Notes: generated by a model not told the origin, from the letters alone. A stretch of DNA of 64,000 nt from Maridesulfovibrio hydrothermalis AM13 = DSM 14728 (GCF_000331025.1 NC_020055.1:2947370-3011369), one strand, 5' to 3'. Shown: positions 52,071 to 62,155, counted from the stretch's first letter. Program-made: numbers and translations.

Positions 52071-53612
52071 CTATTCGCGCACACCGGCCATAAGCAAGCC
52101 TATGTTATCAATTTTAGCCTGATCAGTAACAGAAAATTCGTCCATAACCTGACCGCAATACATAACAGCAACGCGGTCAGCTAACTGCAAAGCTTCACCA
52201 AGGTCACCTGTTACGAGCAAAATTCCGGCCATTTTACGAGCATCTAAGAGTTTATTCCAGACTTCTTCGGTGGCAGAGATATCAAGCCCCTGAGTGGGCT
52301 GTTCTGCAACTATAAGATGAGGCTGACGATACAACTCACGGGCAAGAACCATCTTTTGCAGGTTACCGCCGGAAAGCTGCCATGCTAAAGCCTGAATACG
52401 GCCGGGCCGGACATCATACTCTTCAACAAGCTTCTGTGCTACCTTAGCAGCCTTATCACGTTGCAGGATCGGTCCTGTGGAAAATCCCTGACGGGTTGTA
52501 AGCAGCATATTGTCCACAAGATCAAGATTACGGGCAGTGGCCAGATCAAGGCGGTCTTCGGGAATATATGACATGGAGTTATTCCATTTCATTTCAGCGA
52601 AAAACTTACGCCACGGCTTGCCCATAATGAAAATTGTATCTCTGGGAGGCTTGCACATTCCGCACACGCCTTCCACAAGCTCCTGCTGCCCGTTACCGGC
52701 AACGCCGACAATAGCAAGTACTTCTCCCCTGCGAACTTCAAGGTTAATACCACGCAGACCTATTCCGGTCATATTCCTGACCTCAAGAACCTTCTCGCCG
52801 ATCTCAACCTCTTCCTTGTTCACTTCAAGAAGAACTTCTTTACCAACCATACGGCAGGCAAGATCCGCTTTGGAAACAATCTTATCACGCGGAACTTCAG
52901 CATCAATCTCGCCACGGCGCAAGATAGCAACCTCGTCAGCGATAGCCATAACTTCTTCCAGCTTATGACTGATAAAAACAACTGACTTACCTTGTCTGGT
53001 CATTGCCCAAAGAGCCTCAAACAGACGAAAAGCTTCACGCGGGGTAAGCACTGCCGTTGGCTCATCAAAAATCAGCACCCGGCTTTCACGGTATAAAAGT
53101 TTGAGGATTTCCACCCTCTGCTTTTCACCCATGGAAAGATCTTTCACCTGCGATGAAGGATCAATTTCAAGTTCGTAGTCCTCAGCCAGCTTGCGAACCC
53201 GCTCGTTCATCTCTTTTCTGTTAACAAAAAAAGAGCCTTCCTGACCGAGAAGCACGTTCTCGGCAACGGTCATGGTATCCACCAGCATAAAGTGCTGGTA
53301 AACCATGCCGATACCGGCCTTGATTGCATCTTTGGAAGTTGCGAAATCTACACGCTTTCCATCAACTTCTATATGCCCTTCATCAGGTCTGAAACGTCCG
53401 GCCAGCATGGACATGAGCGTACTTTTTCCGGCTCCGTTTTCACCGAGCAACGCCTTGATACGGCCCGGATACAGATCAAGTGAAATAGCATTATTAGCGA
53501 CGACTTTACCGAACCGCTTAGTAATTCCTTTAAGAGAGATAAGCGGCGCGCAGCCTTCAAATCCAGTAGCCATCTGACACTCGGGACGGGTAAAATCCTG
53601 CTGTGAACTCAT
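52071..53612 (-). CDS. ABC transporter ATP-binding protein, BMP/nucleoside type
   Basis: Predicted 513-residue protein with two ATPase domains, as in RbsA/YufO-type importers. The first has Walker A GENGAGKST, signature LSMGEKQRVE and Walker B LIFDEPTAVLT; the second has degenerate Walker A GVAGNGQQELVEG, signature LSGGNLQKMVLAR and a Walker B with HLIVAEQPTQGLD. It lies downstream of two permeases and a BMP binding protein, so it powers uptake of nucleosides or related compounds. RBS GGGGAG before ATG. Confidence 0.93.
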   Translation of the reverse strand: MSSQQDFTRPECQMATGFEGCAPLISLKGITKRFGKVVANNAISLDLYPGRIKALLGENGAGKSTLMSMLAGRFRPDEGHIEVDGKRVDFATSKDAIKAGIGMVYQHFMLVDTMTVAENVLLGQEGSFFVNRKEMNERVRKLAEDYELEIDPSSQVKDLSMGEKQRVEILKLLYRESRVLIFDEPTAVLTPREAFRLFEALWAMTRQGKSVVFISHKLEEVMAIADEVAILRRGEIDAEVPRDKIVSKADLACRMVGKEVLLEVNKEEVEIGEKVLEVRNMTGIGLRGINLEVRRGEVLAIVGVAGNGQQELVEGVCGMCKPPRDTIFIMGKPWRKFFAEMKWNNSMSYIPEDRLDLATARNLDLVDNMLLTTRQGFSTGPILQRDKAAKVAQKLVEEYDVRPGRIQALAWQLSGGNLQKMVLARELYRQPHLIVAEQPTQGLDISATEEVWNKLLDARKMAGILLVTGDLGEALQLADRVAVMYCGQVMDEFSVTDQAKIDNIGLLMAGVRE

Positions 53613-53621
53613 GATACTCCC

Positions 53622-54542
53622 CTATCCCTCCGGCTCGATGTTGATTCCCAGATGCGCAGGAGCATTACCGCTGCGCCCTCTGACAGCGGAAAAGATCAGC
53701 ACCACAATTGTCAGCACGTAAGGCAGCATCAGCAGCAGGGATGACGGAATGTGCGTACCGACAGCCTGCAAACGAAGCTGAAATGCCATAACTCCGCCGA
53801 ACAGATAAGCTCCGAATACTGCGCGGCCAGGTCTCCAGAAAGCGAAAATAACCAAAGCGACTGCAATCCATCCGCGGCCTCCTGAAAGACCGTTTGCCCA
53901 GAGGTGTGTATATGCAAGTGACAAATAAGCTCCCCCGAGACCGATCAGAAATCCACCGCCCAGAAGCGCAATCCAGCGCAGTCTAATAGCTTTAAGACCT
54001 ACAGCAGCAGCGGCAGCCGGCTTCTCACCTACAGCGGTGATAGCCAGACCGATGCTTGTCCTGTTCATGAAAAGCATAAACAGCACCGGAATAATAAATG
54101 ATACATATACCAGCGCATCCTGCTTGAAAAAGATATCACCAAGATACGGGATGGAAGAAAGAAACGGAACAGAGAACTTATCAAAGCCCTCAATGGCCAT
54201 ACCGATATACGGGGTTCCCAGAAAATTACACAGCCCTACACCCAGAATAGTCAAAGCAAGGCCGGATACAACCTGATTACCAAGACAGGTAATACAGACT
54301 ATGCCGTGCAGCATAGCCATAACACTTCCGGCAAGACCGCCGCAGAGAAATCCCAGCCATGCGTTACCCGTTGTCAGGCTGACAACAAATGCAACAAAAG
54401 CCGCCATACTCATTATCCCCTCAACGCCGAGGTTGAGTATGCCGCCCTTCTCAGTGAGAATCTCACCGAGAGTTGCGTACAAAATGGGAGTGCCGGACTG
54501 AACTGTGGCAGCCAGCAGGGGAACAATGAAACTTTCCAGCAT
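53622..54542 (-). CDS. BMP-type ABC transporter permease
   Basis: Predicted 306-residue inner-membrane permease with about eight transmembrane segments of the BPD_transp_2 family (YufQ-like). The segment LTEKGGILNLGVEGIMSMAAFVAF is the family signature, and GGRGWIAVALVIFAFWRP near residue 220 is the second conserved part. The start at 54542 (MLESFIVPL) is preferred; a longer TTG-started form has no ribosome-binding site. It pairs with the upstream permease. Confidence 0.9.
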   Translation of the reverse strand: MLESFIVPLLAATVQSGTPILYATLGEILTEKGGILNLGVEGIMSMAAFVAFVVSLTTGNAWLGFLCGGLAGSVMAMLHGIVCITCLGNQVVSGLALTILGVGLCNFLGTPYIGMAIEGFDKFSVPFLSSIPYLGDIFFKQDALVYVSFIIPVLFMLFMNRTSIGLAITAVGEKPAAAAAVGLKAIRLRWIALLGGGFLIGLGGAYLSLAYTHLWANGLSGGRGWIAVALVIFAFWRPGRAVFGAYLFGGVMAFQLRLQAVGTHIPSSLLLMLPYVLTIVVLIFSAVRGRSGNAPAHLGINIEPEG

Positions 54543-54590
54543 ATCTATATCACCCAAAAAGGTTAGAGGCCGAACCGTGAGTCAGGCATT

Positions 54591-55649
54591 CTACTTTTTC
54601 TTAACAATCTTATATGTAACCAGCATCTGACCGGCAAGAACGGACATAAGGATCAGCCCTTCCATAATGGAACCGAATGCTGCGGGAATCTGAAGCTCAA
54701 GCTGCATGTTTTCCACACCGACCCTGAGAGCAGCCAGCAGATAGGCAGCAATACCTATATAAAGAGGATGCAGCCGCGCAAGCCATGCCACAACAATAGC
54801 AGTGTAACCATACCCGACCATAATACTGGGCTGGAGTCTGTTCACGGTAGCTGAAGTCTCAATGCACCCGGCCCATCCGGCCAGTGCACCGGAAACAGCC
54901 ATAACAAAAATTGTCAGCATTCCATAGGGAAGGCGCGAATACATGGCTACTTTAATACCTTCGCCGGCAACCTTTATCTCATACCCTAAACGGGTAAAAC
55001 GCATAAAAGCCCACATGGCAATCCCCGATCCGACACAAACCGCAAATCCCCAATGCAGACGGGTTTCCCCTATCTGACCGATAATAGCAGCGGGCGTAAA
55101 TTCGGGGGTGACCGGAAAACCGAAACTGGCGGGATCTTTCCATGCTCCGAACACGAGATATTCAAGCAGAAGTATGGCGATGTAGTTAAGCATCAAGGTT
55201 GAGATAATCTCATTAACCTGCAATTTCAGCCGTAAAATAGCCGGGATATAAGCCCAGAGTGCACCGAATACGGCTGCACTGAAAAACATAAGCGGCATAA
55301 GCAGGAAACCGGGAAGATCAGGAAAATTCAACGCAGCCCAGGTGGCTCCGATGGCGCCGAGGGCAAATTGACCTTCTGCACCGATATTCCAGACCTGCAT
55401 TCTGAAAGCAGTGGCAACCCCGAGTGCACAGAGAAAAATCGGGATAGCTTTTAAAAGGGCATCTTCCAAAGCCCATGACGCACCAAATGACCCCTGCCAG
55501 AGTACATAAAGCCCTTCAACAGCAGATTTACCCTGCATTTCCAGCAGGAGCGCACTTACCCCGAAAGAAAGAATCAGGGCGCCCACGACAATAACGGGGG
55601 CCCCCCAACTCCAAGGTTCGTCACGCTTTTGTAAGCGATAACCCAACAT
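54591..55649 (-). CDS. BMP-type ABC transporter permease
   Basis: Predicted 352-residue permease of the BPD_transp_2 family (YufP-like) with eight or nine transmembrane segments. FRMQVWNIGAEGQFALGAIGATWAAL near residue 80 is the conserved part, with LQVNEIISTLMLNYIAILLLEY near 135. It starts seven bases after the binding-protein stop. With the second permease it forms a heterodimeric channel. Confidence 0.9.
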   Translation of the reverse strand: MLGYRLQKRDEPWSWGAPVIVVGALILSFGVSALLLEMQGKSAVEGLYVLWQGSFGASWALEDALLKAIPIFLCALGVATAFRMQVWNIGAEGQFALGAIGATWAALNFPDLPGFLLMPLMFFSAAVFGALWAYIPAILRLKLQVNEIISTLMLNYIAILLLEYLVFGAWKDPASFGFPVTPEFTPAAIIGQIGETRLHWGFAVCVGSGIAMWAFMRFTRLGYEIKVAGEGIKVAMYSRLPYGMLTIFVMAVSGALAGWAGCIETSATVNRLQPSIMVGYGYTAIVVAWLARLHPLYIGIAAYLLAALRVGVENMQLELQIPAAFGSIMEGLILMSVLAGQMLVTYKIVKKK

Positions 55650-55655
55650 AAATTA

Positions 55656-56732
55656 TTACTTGGTATTTCCGATTACGCCTTCAACAAACCACATCATACC
55701 GAGCATTTCGGGATCAGTCATGGATTTTCCGGCAGGAACCATTACTTTACCGTTCTGGTCGCTAATGGGACCAGCGAAAATAACATTGTTTCCTTTGATG
55801 ATTTCCTGTTTGGCAGCAAGAACTTTATCCTGAACATCTTTGGGAACCATAGGACCGAATGGAGCGATATCAACTACACCCTGATCCATGCCCCACCACA
55901 GAGACTCATTGCCCTGCCAAACACCGTCGCGAACCTGCTCAACAACGTTCTTGAACAAAGGTGCCCAGTTCCAGACAGCAGCGGTAAGGTGCGCTTTAGG
56001 AGCCATTTTGGACATATCAGAGTTATAAGCAATGGAATATTTTCCACGTTCCTGAGCTGCCTCCTGAGGGCCGGGGGAATCCTGATGCTGGGTGATCACG
56101 TCGGCTTTCATATCAAGCAGGCTGATTGCTGCGTCTTTTTCAAGAGCAGGATCGTACCATGTCTTGGTCCAGACAACGCGGACTGTTGCTTCAGGGTTAA
56201 CAGCACGAACACCGAGAGTGAAAGCATTGATACCGCGGATTACTTCAGGAATAGGAAAAGCAGCAACATAACCGATTACGTCAGACTTGGTCATCAGACC
56301 GGCAACAAGACCGGTAAGATAGCGGGCCTGATACATACGGCCGAAATAATTGCTCATGTTAGGGGTGGTTTTGAAACCGGAGCAGTGCATGAAAGAAACA
56401 CCGGGGAACTTCTTGGAGACTTTGACCATAGGGTCCATGTAACCGAAGCTGGTACCGAAAATTACGTCATAGCCTTTGCGTGCAAAATTGAGGACAACAC
56501 GTTCGGAGTCAGGCCCTTCTGGAACGGACTCAACATAAGAAGTTTCAACCCAGGGAAGTTTGTCAATGGCAAGACGTCCCTGATCCTGAGCATAGGAGTA
56601 ACCTTCGTCACCCACAGGAGAAATGTAGACAAAACCGACTTTGACTTTTTCTTTAGCCCCGGCAAAAGCCGCAGTAACCATCATTACAGACATTGCTGCA
56701 ACGAGGACCATGATCATAACTTTACGCATCAT
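55656..56732 (-). CDS. BMP-family substrate-binding protein
   Basis: Predicted 358-residue periplasmic protein with a signal peptide (cleaved after AFA) and the BMP fold (VGFVYISPVGDEGYSYAQDQGRLAIDK; DVIFGTSFGYMDPMVKVSKKFPGVSF; GLVAGLMTKSDVIGYVAAFPIPEVIRGINAFTLGVRAVNPEATVRVVWTKTWYDP). Homologues bind purine nucleosides or riboflavin precursors. It is the first gene of the transporter operon. The RBS is AAGGAG, and either of two adjacent ATG codons can serve as start. Confidence 0.92.
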   Translation of the reverse strand: MMRKVMIMVLVAAMSVMMVTAAFAGAKEKVKVGFVYISPVGDEGYSYAQDQGRLAIDKLPWVETSYVESVPEGPDSERVVLNFARKGYDVIFGTSFGYMDPMVKVSKKFPGVSFMHCSGFKTTPNMSNYFGRMYQARYLTGLVAGLMTKSDVIGYVAAFPIPEVIRGINAFTLGVRAVNPEATVRVVWTKTWYDPALEKDAAISLLDMKADVITQHQDSPGPQEAAQERGKYSIAYNSDMSKMAPKAHLTAAVWNWAPLFKNVVEQVRDGVWQGNESLWWGMDQGVVDIAPFGPMVPKDVQDKVLAAKQEIIKGNNVIFAGPISDQNGKVMVPAGKSMTDPEMLGMMWFVEGVIGNTK

Positions 56733-56836
56733 CCGCTCCTTGATTCAATTTTAAATACTCAATTTAGTTCCGCACCGACAAATCGTCCCTGTTACCTCAA
56801 TAAAGGCAAAAGGCTTTAACAAACAAAATACGAAAG

Positions 56837-56867
56837 CCAGCCTCCGGACGATATGCCCGGCAGCTGG
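56837..56867. terminator. Stem-loop downstream of gpt
   Basis: CCAGC, CCGG and their partners (56837-56847 with 56857-56867) form a stem with a 2-base internal loop and a nine-base loop. On the minus strand TTTCGTATTTTG follows, so it may terminate the gpt transcript 57 bases after its stop. Confidence 0.5.
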
Positions 56868-56923
56868 TAAAGTATCTGTCTGTTTCGACCTCAAATATAG
56901 TTAAAGCCAAGCAAAGGCCTTAA

Positions 56924-57418
56924 TTATTCACATTCCTGAGAAACTTTCGCGATGGGCTGTGCAAACTGTGTTGCGCTATCCCACGGGAAAAGAATCCATG
57001 TATCCTGACTGACTTCGGTAATGAAGGTGTCCACAAGCGGCCGTCCTTCAGGCTTGGCATAAATAGTAGCAAAATGGGCCTTGGGAACCATTTCACGAAC
57101 TAACTTGGCCGTACTTCCGGTATCAACCAAATCATCTATCAGAAGCCATCCTTCACCGTCGCCTTCGAAATTTTTAAGAATTGTGGCTTTTTTTTCCTGA
57201 ATTTTCCAATCATATGTGGAAATGCAGACGGTGTCGATAAGTCTTATATCAAGCTCTCTGGCCAGAATTGCCGCCGGAACCAGTCCGCCGCGGGTTATCC
57301 CCAGAATGCCTTTAAAAGGGCCTTTATCAAGCAGTCGCCACGATAATGCTCTGCAATCCCTATGCAACTGCTCCCACGAAATGGGATACATTTTAGAATA
57401 TCTGTCTGCCTTGGACAA
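56924..57418 (-). CDS. gpt: Xanthine-guanine phosphoribosyltransferase
   Basis: Predicted 164-residue purine salvage enzyme that makes XMP or GMP from base and PRPP. The PRPP-binding motif is [12 protein letters not shown] near residue 92; [29 protein letters not shown] is the N-terminal part of the fold and WILFPWD closes it, as in E. coli Gpt (152 residues). The start is TTG at 57418, eight bases after AAGGAG; a long upstream open frame lacks a site. It lies next to the nucleoside-type transporter, in line with purine salvage. Confidence 0.9.
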   Translation of the reverse strand: MSKADRYSKMYPISWEQLHRDCRALSWRLLDKGPFKGILGITRGGLVPAAILARELDIRLIDTVCISTYDWKIQEKKATILKNFEGDGEGWLLIDDLVDTGSTAKLVREMVPKAHFATIYAKPEGRPLVDTFITEVSQDTWILFPWDSATQFAQPIAKVSQECE

Positions 57419-57464
57419 TTTTATCTCTCCTTGATTTCCATCTATGCACGCGGTTTTCCCTAGC

Positions 57465-57488
57465 TTAAGGAATGCGTGAGGGCAACAT
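57465..57488 (-). CDS. Possible short leader peptide upstream of gpt
   Basis: A seven-codon frame (MLPSRIP then stop) starts at 57488 and has a strong ribosome-binding site (GGGAGG) seven bases before it. It ends 46 bases before the gpt TTG. It could be a leader that alters gpt translation, or simply chance; no alternative hairpins were worked out. The remaining 57489-57790 gap shows nothing else. Confidence 0.25.
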   Translation of the reverse strand: MLPSRIP

Positions 57489-57790
57489 AAAAATACCTCC
57501 CTGACCGTATTTATAAAAAATCGGGCCATTTTGACAGAAGGAATATCCATCCATAGCTTCCTTAAAACGACTATGCTCAGCCTCAAAAATACTTTCCACA
57601 ATATTATAATCAGCCGATACTATGCAAAAAGATCATTTATACATAAAAACGTTCTCGCAAAGATGTAAATATTCAAATTTCGCTGTAAAAATGAATTTTT
57701 GATTTTACATAAAACCGCTCCAAGGATAAAAGAATACGTGCGAGGTAAATAAAATTCATCCTGAACCGGAAGACAAAAAGGCCGCCAATA

Positions 57791-58864
57791 ATGAGACATA
57801 GAGACGCTGATCATATCAAATACAAATTAACTTTACCGCTTATTTTTCTGCTCGCTACCGCTGCACTTTATTTTTTCCACACACTCACCGTGGAAAAACA
57901 GCGCGTGGCAAATATTAGACAAACAGTAGAAGATCTACGTCTGGATGCTTTTCAAATTGCAGCAGCGGAAAGCCCCGATAAAGTCTCCTATGAGCTCGAA
58001 AGATTCTCAAGCAGACTAAACACCTTGAAGAGTATAGCAGAGAACAACCCGCTCTACGGGCTGGTGCATGAAGATGACAATGGGTTAATTACCAGTGCAG
58101 AGTTTTTTCTAAATGCACTGTCCTCAAAAGAATCTATTGCATCTGTTCTTAAAAATATTGACGAAGAAGCCAGCCACACTCTTGTCAGACTTAATGAATT
58201 CCAGCACAAACTGGTTACTGGGAAAATCAAAATCGAATACGCAATTTTATTTTTCATATGCCTGCTTATTGCGATACATTTTTATCTGGTAGATGCTCCT
58301 ATGAAGCGTGAACTGCTCAAAAATGCCAGAGAAAAGGAGGTCTGCAATTCAACTATCAAAAAACTTGCTGAACGTGACGCACTCACCAACCTGCCGGGCA
58401 GAATGAAATTTTACGAAGAGTCCGAACGTGAAGTCTCAGCCGCGACAAGATATGGATCAAACCTTACCCTTATTAAAATGGACATTCACGACTTTAAAGC
58501 AATCAACCACGATAATGGGCAGAAAGCCGGTGATAAAATTCTTGCCGGATTTGCCCGCACCGTCCGCAAACACCTCCGGCGGCCAGATAGTTTTTTCAGA
58601 GTAGGTGGCGATAAGTTTATTATCCTTGCACCGCATACCACCATAAAAAATGCTGAAAACCTTACTGTTAAAATTGATAAACTCATTAAATCAAGCAAAG
58701 CTCTCAATGTTGTCCCCTTTTCTGTGAATACCGGAATCGCCGCCTGCGGCCCCGGAGAAACAGCAAAAACTTTACTTGAAAAAGTGGATTCAGCATTAAA
58801 AGAATCTAAAAAGCACGGGCCTGGATCTGTTTACATTTACCCTGAAGAAACTCAAAAATCTTAA
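57791..58864 (+). CDS. Membrane-anchored GGDEF-domain protein
   Basis: Predicted 357-residue protein with transmembrane helices near residues 14-32 and 149-168, a periplasmic sensor loop between (33-148) and a cytosolic GGDEF domain (195-350). The signature is VGGDKF (GGDKF at 272-276), so the usual Glu at the fourth position is Lys, while the first metal Asp (Asp231) is present. Activity may be lost or altered; it may bind GTP or c-di-GMP instead. The ribosome-binding site is weak. It is 10 bases before the peptidase gene. Confidence 0.8.
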   Translation: MRHRDADHIKYKLTLPLIFLLATAALYFFHTLTVEKQRVANIRQTVEDLRLDAFQIAAAESPDKVSYELERFSSRLNTLKSIAENNPLYGLVHEDDNGLITSAEFFLNALSSKESIASVLKNIDEEASHTLVRLNEFQHKLVTGKIKIEYAILFFICLLIAIHFYLVDAPMKRELLKNAREKEVCNSTIKKLAERDALTNLPGRMKFYEESEREVSAATRYGSNLTLIKMDIHDFKAINHDNGQKAGDKILAGFARTVRKHLRRPDSFFRVGGDKFIILAPHTTIKNAENLTVKIDKLIKSSKALNVVPFSVNTGIAACGPGETAKTLLEKVDSALKESKKHGPGSVYIYPEETQKS

Positions 58865-58874
58865 ATAATATATC

Positions 58875-60815
58875 ATGAAAAAAACATACTTTCTACTAAT
58901 CACCGTCTTTGCTGTTTCTCTTTTTTCTTTTGCGGGCTGCGCATCAGTTACAACAAGTACCCAAATAACTGGCCAGACAGCTCTTGCTGAAATAGTTTCA
59001 GAGACAGATCAGATCCCCCTGCGAGATTTCTTTAAAAACCCTGTTGCCGAGGCATTCTCCATATCTCCGGACGGAAAGAAAGTGGCATGGGTTGCTCCGT
59101 GGAAAGAGCGCATGAATATTTTTGTAAAGGAGCTGGCTGACGGCAGAATAACCCGTATTACCAATTCTACGGTCCGTAATATATCAGGCTACTTCTGGGC
59201 GGGAAATAGCCGTATTCTATATGGGCAGGATACTGGTGGAGATGAAAATTTCCACACCTTTTGCGCCCCCGTGGACGGAAGCGGCGCTCTTGACCTGACC
59301 CCTTTTAAGAATATCCGCACCAACCTGCTGGACGACCTTGAAAATGACGACCAGCACATTCTAATAACCATGAACAAACGCGACCCGCGTTACTTTGATG
59401 TTTACCGGCTGAATGTAACAAACGGCGACCTTAAGCTTGTCGCCAGTAACCCCGGTGACATTACCAGCTGGATGACTGATAATAACGGAATCCTGCGCAT
59501 GGCTATCGCCGGCAGAGGCGGAAACAACGTCATTCTTTATCGCAGCAACGAACAGGAAATATTCCGGCCTATTAAAACCGTTCGATTTTCTACCACTTTC
59601 TCCCCGCTCTTTTTTGATTTTGACAACCAGAAAATTTACGTCACATCCAACATTGACAGGGATAAGGCTGCCATTTTCCTTTTCAACCCGGAAACACAGC
59701 GACTAGGAGAGCTTATTTTCGAACACCCTGACGTAGACGTTGCCCAGCTTATGCGCTCAAAAAAGCGTAAAATAATTACCGGAGCAGGCTATTACTCTGA
59801 CAAGCTCCATTATGTTTTCTTTGATGACGACCGCGAGGAAGTCCAAACAGACATCGAAAAACTGCTGCCCGGATACGAGGTAGCAGTCACCAGCGTCAGC
59901 AAAGACGAAACAAAAATGACCATCCGCACCTATTCTGATCGAAGTCTCGGTGCAGGGTACATTTATGATCTTGAAAACAAAAAGTTAGAAAAAATTGCTG
60001 ACGTAAGCCCCTGGTTTGATGAGTCCCGCATGGCAGAGATGAAGCCTGTCTCTTTTACTTCACGTGACGGCTTAACTATAAACGGCTACCTGAGTCTACC
60101 CGTTGGCAAAAAGCCCGAAAACCTGCCTGTGGTTCTCAATCCGCATGGCGGCCCGTGGGCCAGAGATCACTGGGGATTTAATCCTGAAATCCAATTTCTG
60201 ACCAATCGGGGGATAGCGGTATTGCAGGTCAACTTCCGCGGTTCTACCGGATATGGACGGTCTTTCTGGGAAAAGAGCTTCAAGCAATGGGGCCTCAACA
60301 TGCAGAATGACCTGACAGATGCGGTAAACTGGATAATTGACCAAGGCATTGCCGATCCCAAACGTATTGCCATTTACGGCGCATCATACGGTGGATACGC
60401 AACTCTGGCCGGTCTGACTTTCACTCCGGACCTATACGCCTGCGGTATCGACTATGTCGGTCCGTCAAACCTTTTCACCCTCATGGAAACACTGCCGCCC
60501 TACTGGGAATCAGAGCGAGATCGATTCTATCAGATGATCGGCGACCCGGTTCGCGATTACAAACTGCTATACAAAGTATCGCCGGTCTTTCACGCAGACA
60601 AAATAACCGCGCCGCTGTTCGTAGCCCAAGGTGCGAATGATCCCAGAGTAAAAAAAGCCGAATCAGATCAGATCGTTAACGCGCTTAAAAAACGCGGAAT
60701 AAATGTAGAGTACATGGTTAAAGATAACGAGGGGCACGGATTCCTTAATCAGGAAAATAAATTTGATTTCTACGAAGCAATGGAGATTTTTTTAAAAAAA
60801 CATTTATTGCAGTAG
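58875..60815 (+). CDS. S9-family (prolyl oligopeptidase-type) lipoprotein peptidase
   Basis: Predicted 646-residue exported lipoprotein with lipobox FAGC (Cys22). Residues 40-380 form a beta-propeller-like region; the alpha/beta-hydrolase domain follows. The catalytic Ser is in YGASYGGYATL (about residue 506), Asp in AQGANDPRV and His in NEGHGF, so the triad is intact. Such enzymes cut short peptides near proline or alanine. It begins 10 bases after the GGDEF gene, probably one transcript. Confidence 0.88.
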   Translation: MKKTYFLLITVFAVSLFSFAGCASVTTSTQITGQTALAEIVSETDQIPLRDFFKNPVAEAFSISPDGKKVAWVAPWKERMNIFVKELADGRITRITNSTVRNISGYFWAGNSRILYGQDTGGDENFHTFCAPVDGSGALDLTPFKNIRTNLLDDLENDDQHILITMNKRDPRYFDVYRLNVTNGDLKLVASNPGDITSWMTDNNGILRMAIAGRGGNNVILYRSNEQEIFRPIKTVRFSTTFSPLFFDFDNQKIYVTSNIDRDKAAIFLFNPETQRLGELIFEHPDVDVAQLMRSKKRKIITGAGYYSDKLHYVFFDDDREEVQTDIEKLLPGYEVAVTSVSKDETKMTIRTYSDRSLGAGYIYDLENKKLEKIADVSPWFDESRMAEMKPVSFTSRDGLTINGYLSLPVGKKPENLPVVLNPHGGPWARDHWGFNPEIQFLTNRGIAVLQVNFRGSTGYGRSFWEKSFKQWGLNMQNDLTDAVNWIIDQGIADPKRIAIYGASYGGYATLAGLTFTPDLYACGIDYVGPSNLFTLMETLPPYWESERDRFYQMIGDPVRDYKLLYKVSPVFHADKITAPLFVAQGANDPRVKKAESDQIVNALKKRGINVEYMVKDNEGHGFLNQENKFDFYEAMEIFLKKHLLQ

Positions 60816-60835
60816 CCGCCCCCCCCGACGGCATG

Positions 60836-62155
60836 CTACCTTCTCAAAAGTGATATACCGGATATTCTGTTGAATGTTCTGACGGCAAAGGTATCAGTCA
60901 TCCCCGAGACGTAATCGACTATCTTCTGGGTATTATCGTATACAGTTGCATCGCTTGATGGTGCATAAAGCTCAGGTAGTAATTTGATGGATTTTTGGCA
61001 CTTTGCCCCGAGTTCCCCTTTGACATGAAACTCGATTACAATTTGGCCTAGAAAATCCAGAATTTTCCAGAGCACTTCATATGCTGCGGCTTCTGTCTCA
61101 ATTACCTCGGTTGAATTGTAGACTTTCTCGATGGCAACTTTCTTCAGCCTGCTGAACTCTTCAGCCTTGCCTATTTCTTCTGTCAGGCTAGATTTGAAAA
61201 CAGCTGCCAGAATTTCGTTTTCGTGCTCAAAAAAAACATCACACGAGCTGGTCACCAAAGCATTAATCGTGCAGGCCCGCAGGTATTCAACCTGTTCCTT
61301 TTTACCCGGGATATTTTCAACGCGCTTGATGATATCTTCTTTATTATCAAGTAGATCCAAAAAGATCGTGCGCAATTCATCGAACGAAATCAGATTCAAC
61401 CTATGGCCGTCCTCGATATCCACGACATGGTAGCAAATGTCATCAGCAGCCTCGACCAAGTAAGCAAATGGATGACGTCCCCATTTATTTGTGCCAAGCA
61501 AAATAAGCCCGAGATGGTCCGCAACTTCGGCGTATATATCTGCCTCGCTGGCAAAAATTCCGAACTTTTTCTTATTTTGAATATGTTCTGAAACGTATGG
61601 ATACTTAGTAAAAGCAGCCAGCGTGGCACAAGTAAGCTGCATGCCGCCCTTACTGTACGGACGCTGCAAAGCAAGAATATTGCGAAGTCCCTGCGCGTTA
61701 CCTTCAAACCAGAGAAAATCGTTGCGCTGCCGCTTGTCGACCTTTGCACACAATTCCATCCCTATCTCTGAGTTCTGAAACCAGTCCCTGATAACATCCT
61801 CACCGGAATGGCCAAAGGGAGGATTGCCTATATCATGGGCCAGACAGGCTGTTGCCACAATTGTTCCCGCTTCAGCAGGCATTAAATCCAGTCCATGCTT
61901 TTTGATAAGTTTACCGCCCACCATAAAACCAAGTGAACGCCCGACAGATGAAGTCTCCAGACTATGAGTCAACCGAGTACGCACATAGTCACTTTTGGAA
62001 AGCGGGAAAACTTGAGTTTTATCCTGTAACCGCCTGAAAGCAGATGAAAAAATTATACGGTCAAAGTCACGCTGAAAATCGCTGCGATCATGATCAATGG
62101 AATCAGTTTTATCTTTTCCAATTCGTTGCTTGCTTAGCAATTTTTCCCATTGCAT
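60836..62155 (-). CDS. dgt: dGTPase-like HD-domain triphosphohydrolase
   Basis: Predicted 439-residue enzyme of the dNTP triphosphohydrolase family. The HD motif is in TACLAHDIGNPPFGHSG, the substrate region RIIFSSAFRRLQDKTQVFPL near residue 30, and LTHSLETSSVGRSLGF near 60. YLVEAADDICYHVVDIEDG near 230 completes the metal site. It removes triphosphate from dGTP or other dNTPs and helps nucleotide-pool balance. Start is ATG at 62155, with AAGGA upstream; 15 open codons precede it. Confidence 0.92.
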   Translation of the reverse strand: MQWEKLLSKQRIGKDKTDSIDHDRSDFQRDFDRIIFSSAFRRLQDKTQVFPLSKSDYVRTRLTHSLETSSVGRSLGFMVGGKLIKKHGLDLMPAEAGTIVATACLAHDIGNPPFGHSGEDVIRDWFQNSEIGMELCAKVDKRQRNDFLWFEGNAQGLRNILALQRPYSKGGMQLTCATLAAFTKYPYVSEHIQNKKKFGIFASEADIYAEVADHLGLILLGTNKWGRHPFAYLVEAADDICYHVVDIEDGHRLNLISFDELRTIFLDLLDNKEDIIKRVENIPGKKEQVEYLRACTINALVTSSCDVFFEHENEILAAVFKSSLTEEIGKAEEFSRLKKVAIEKVYNSTEVIETEAAAYEVLWKILDFLGQIVIEFHVKGELGAKCQKSIKLLPELYAPSSDATVYDNTQKIVDYVSGMTDTFAVRTFNRISGISLLRR

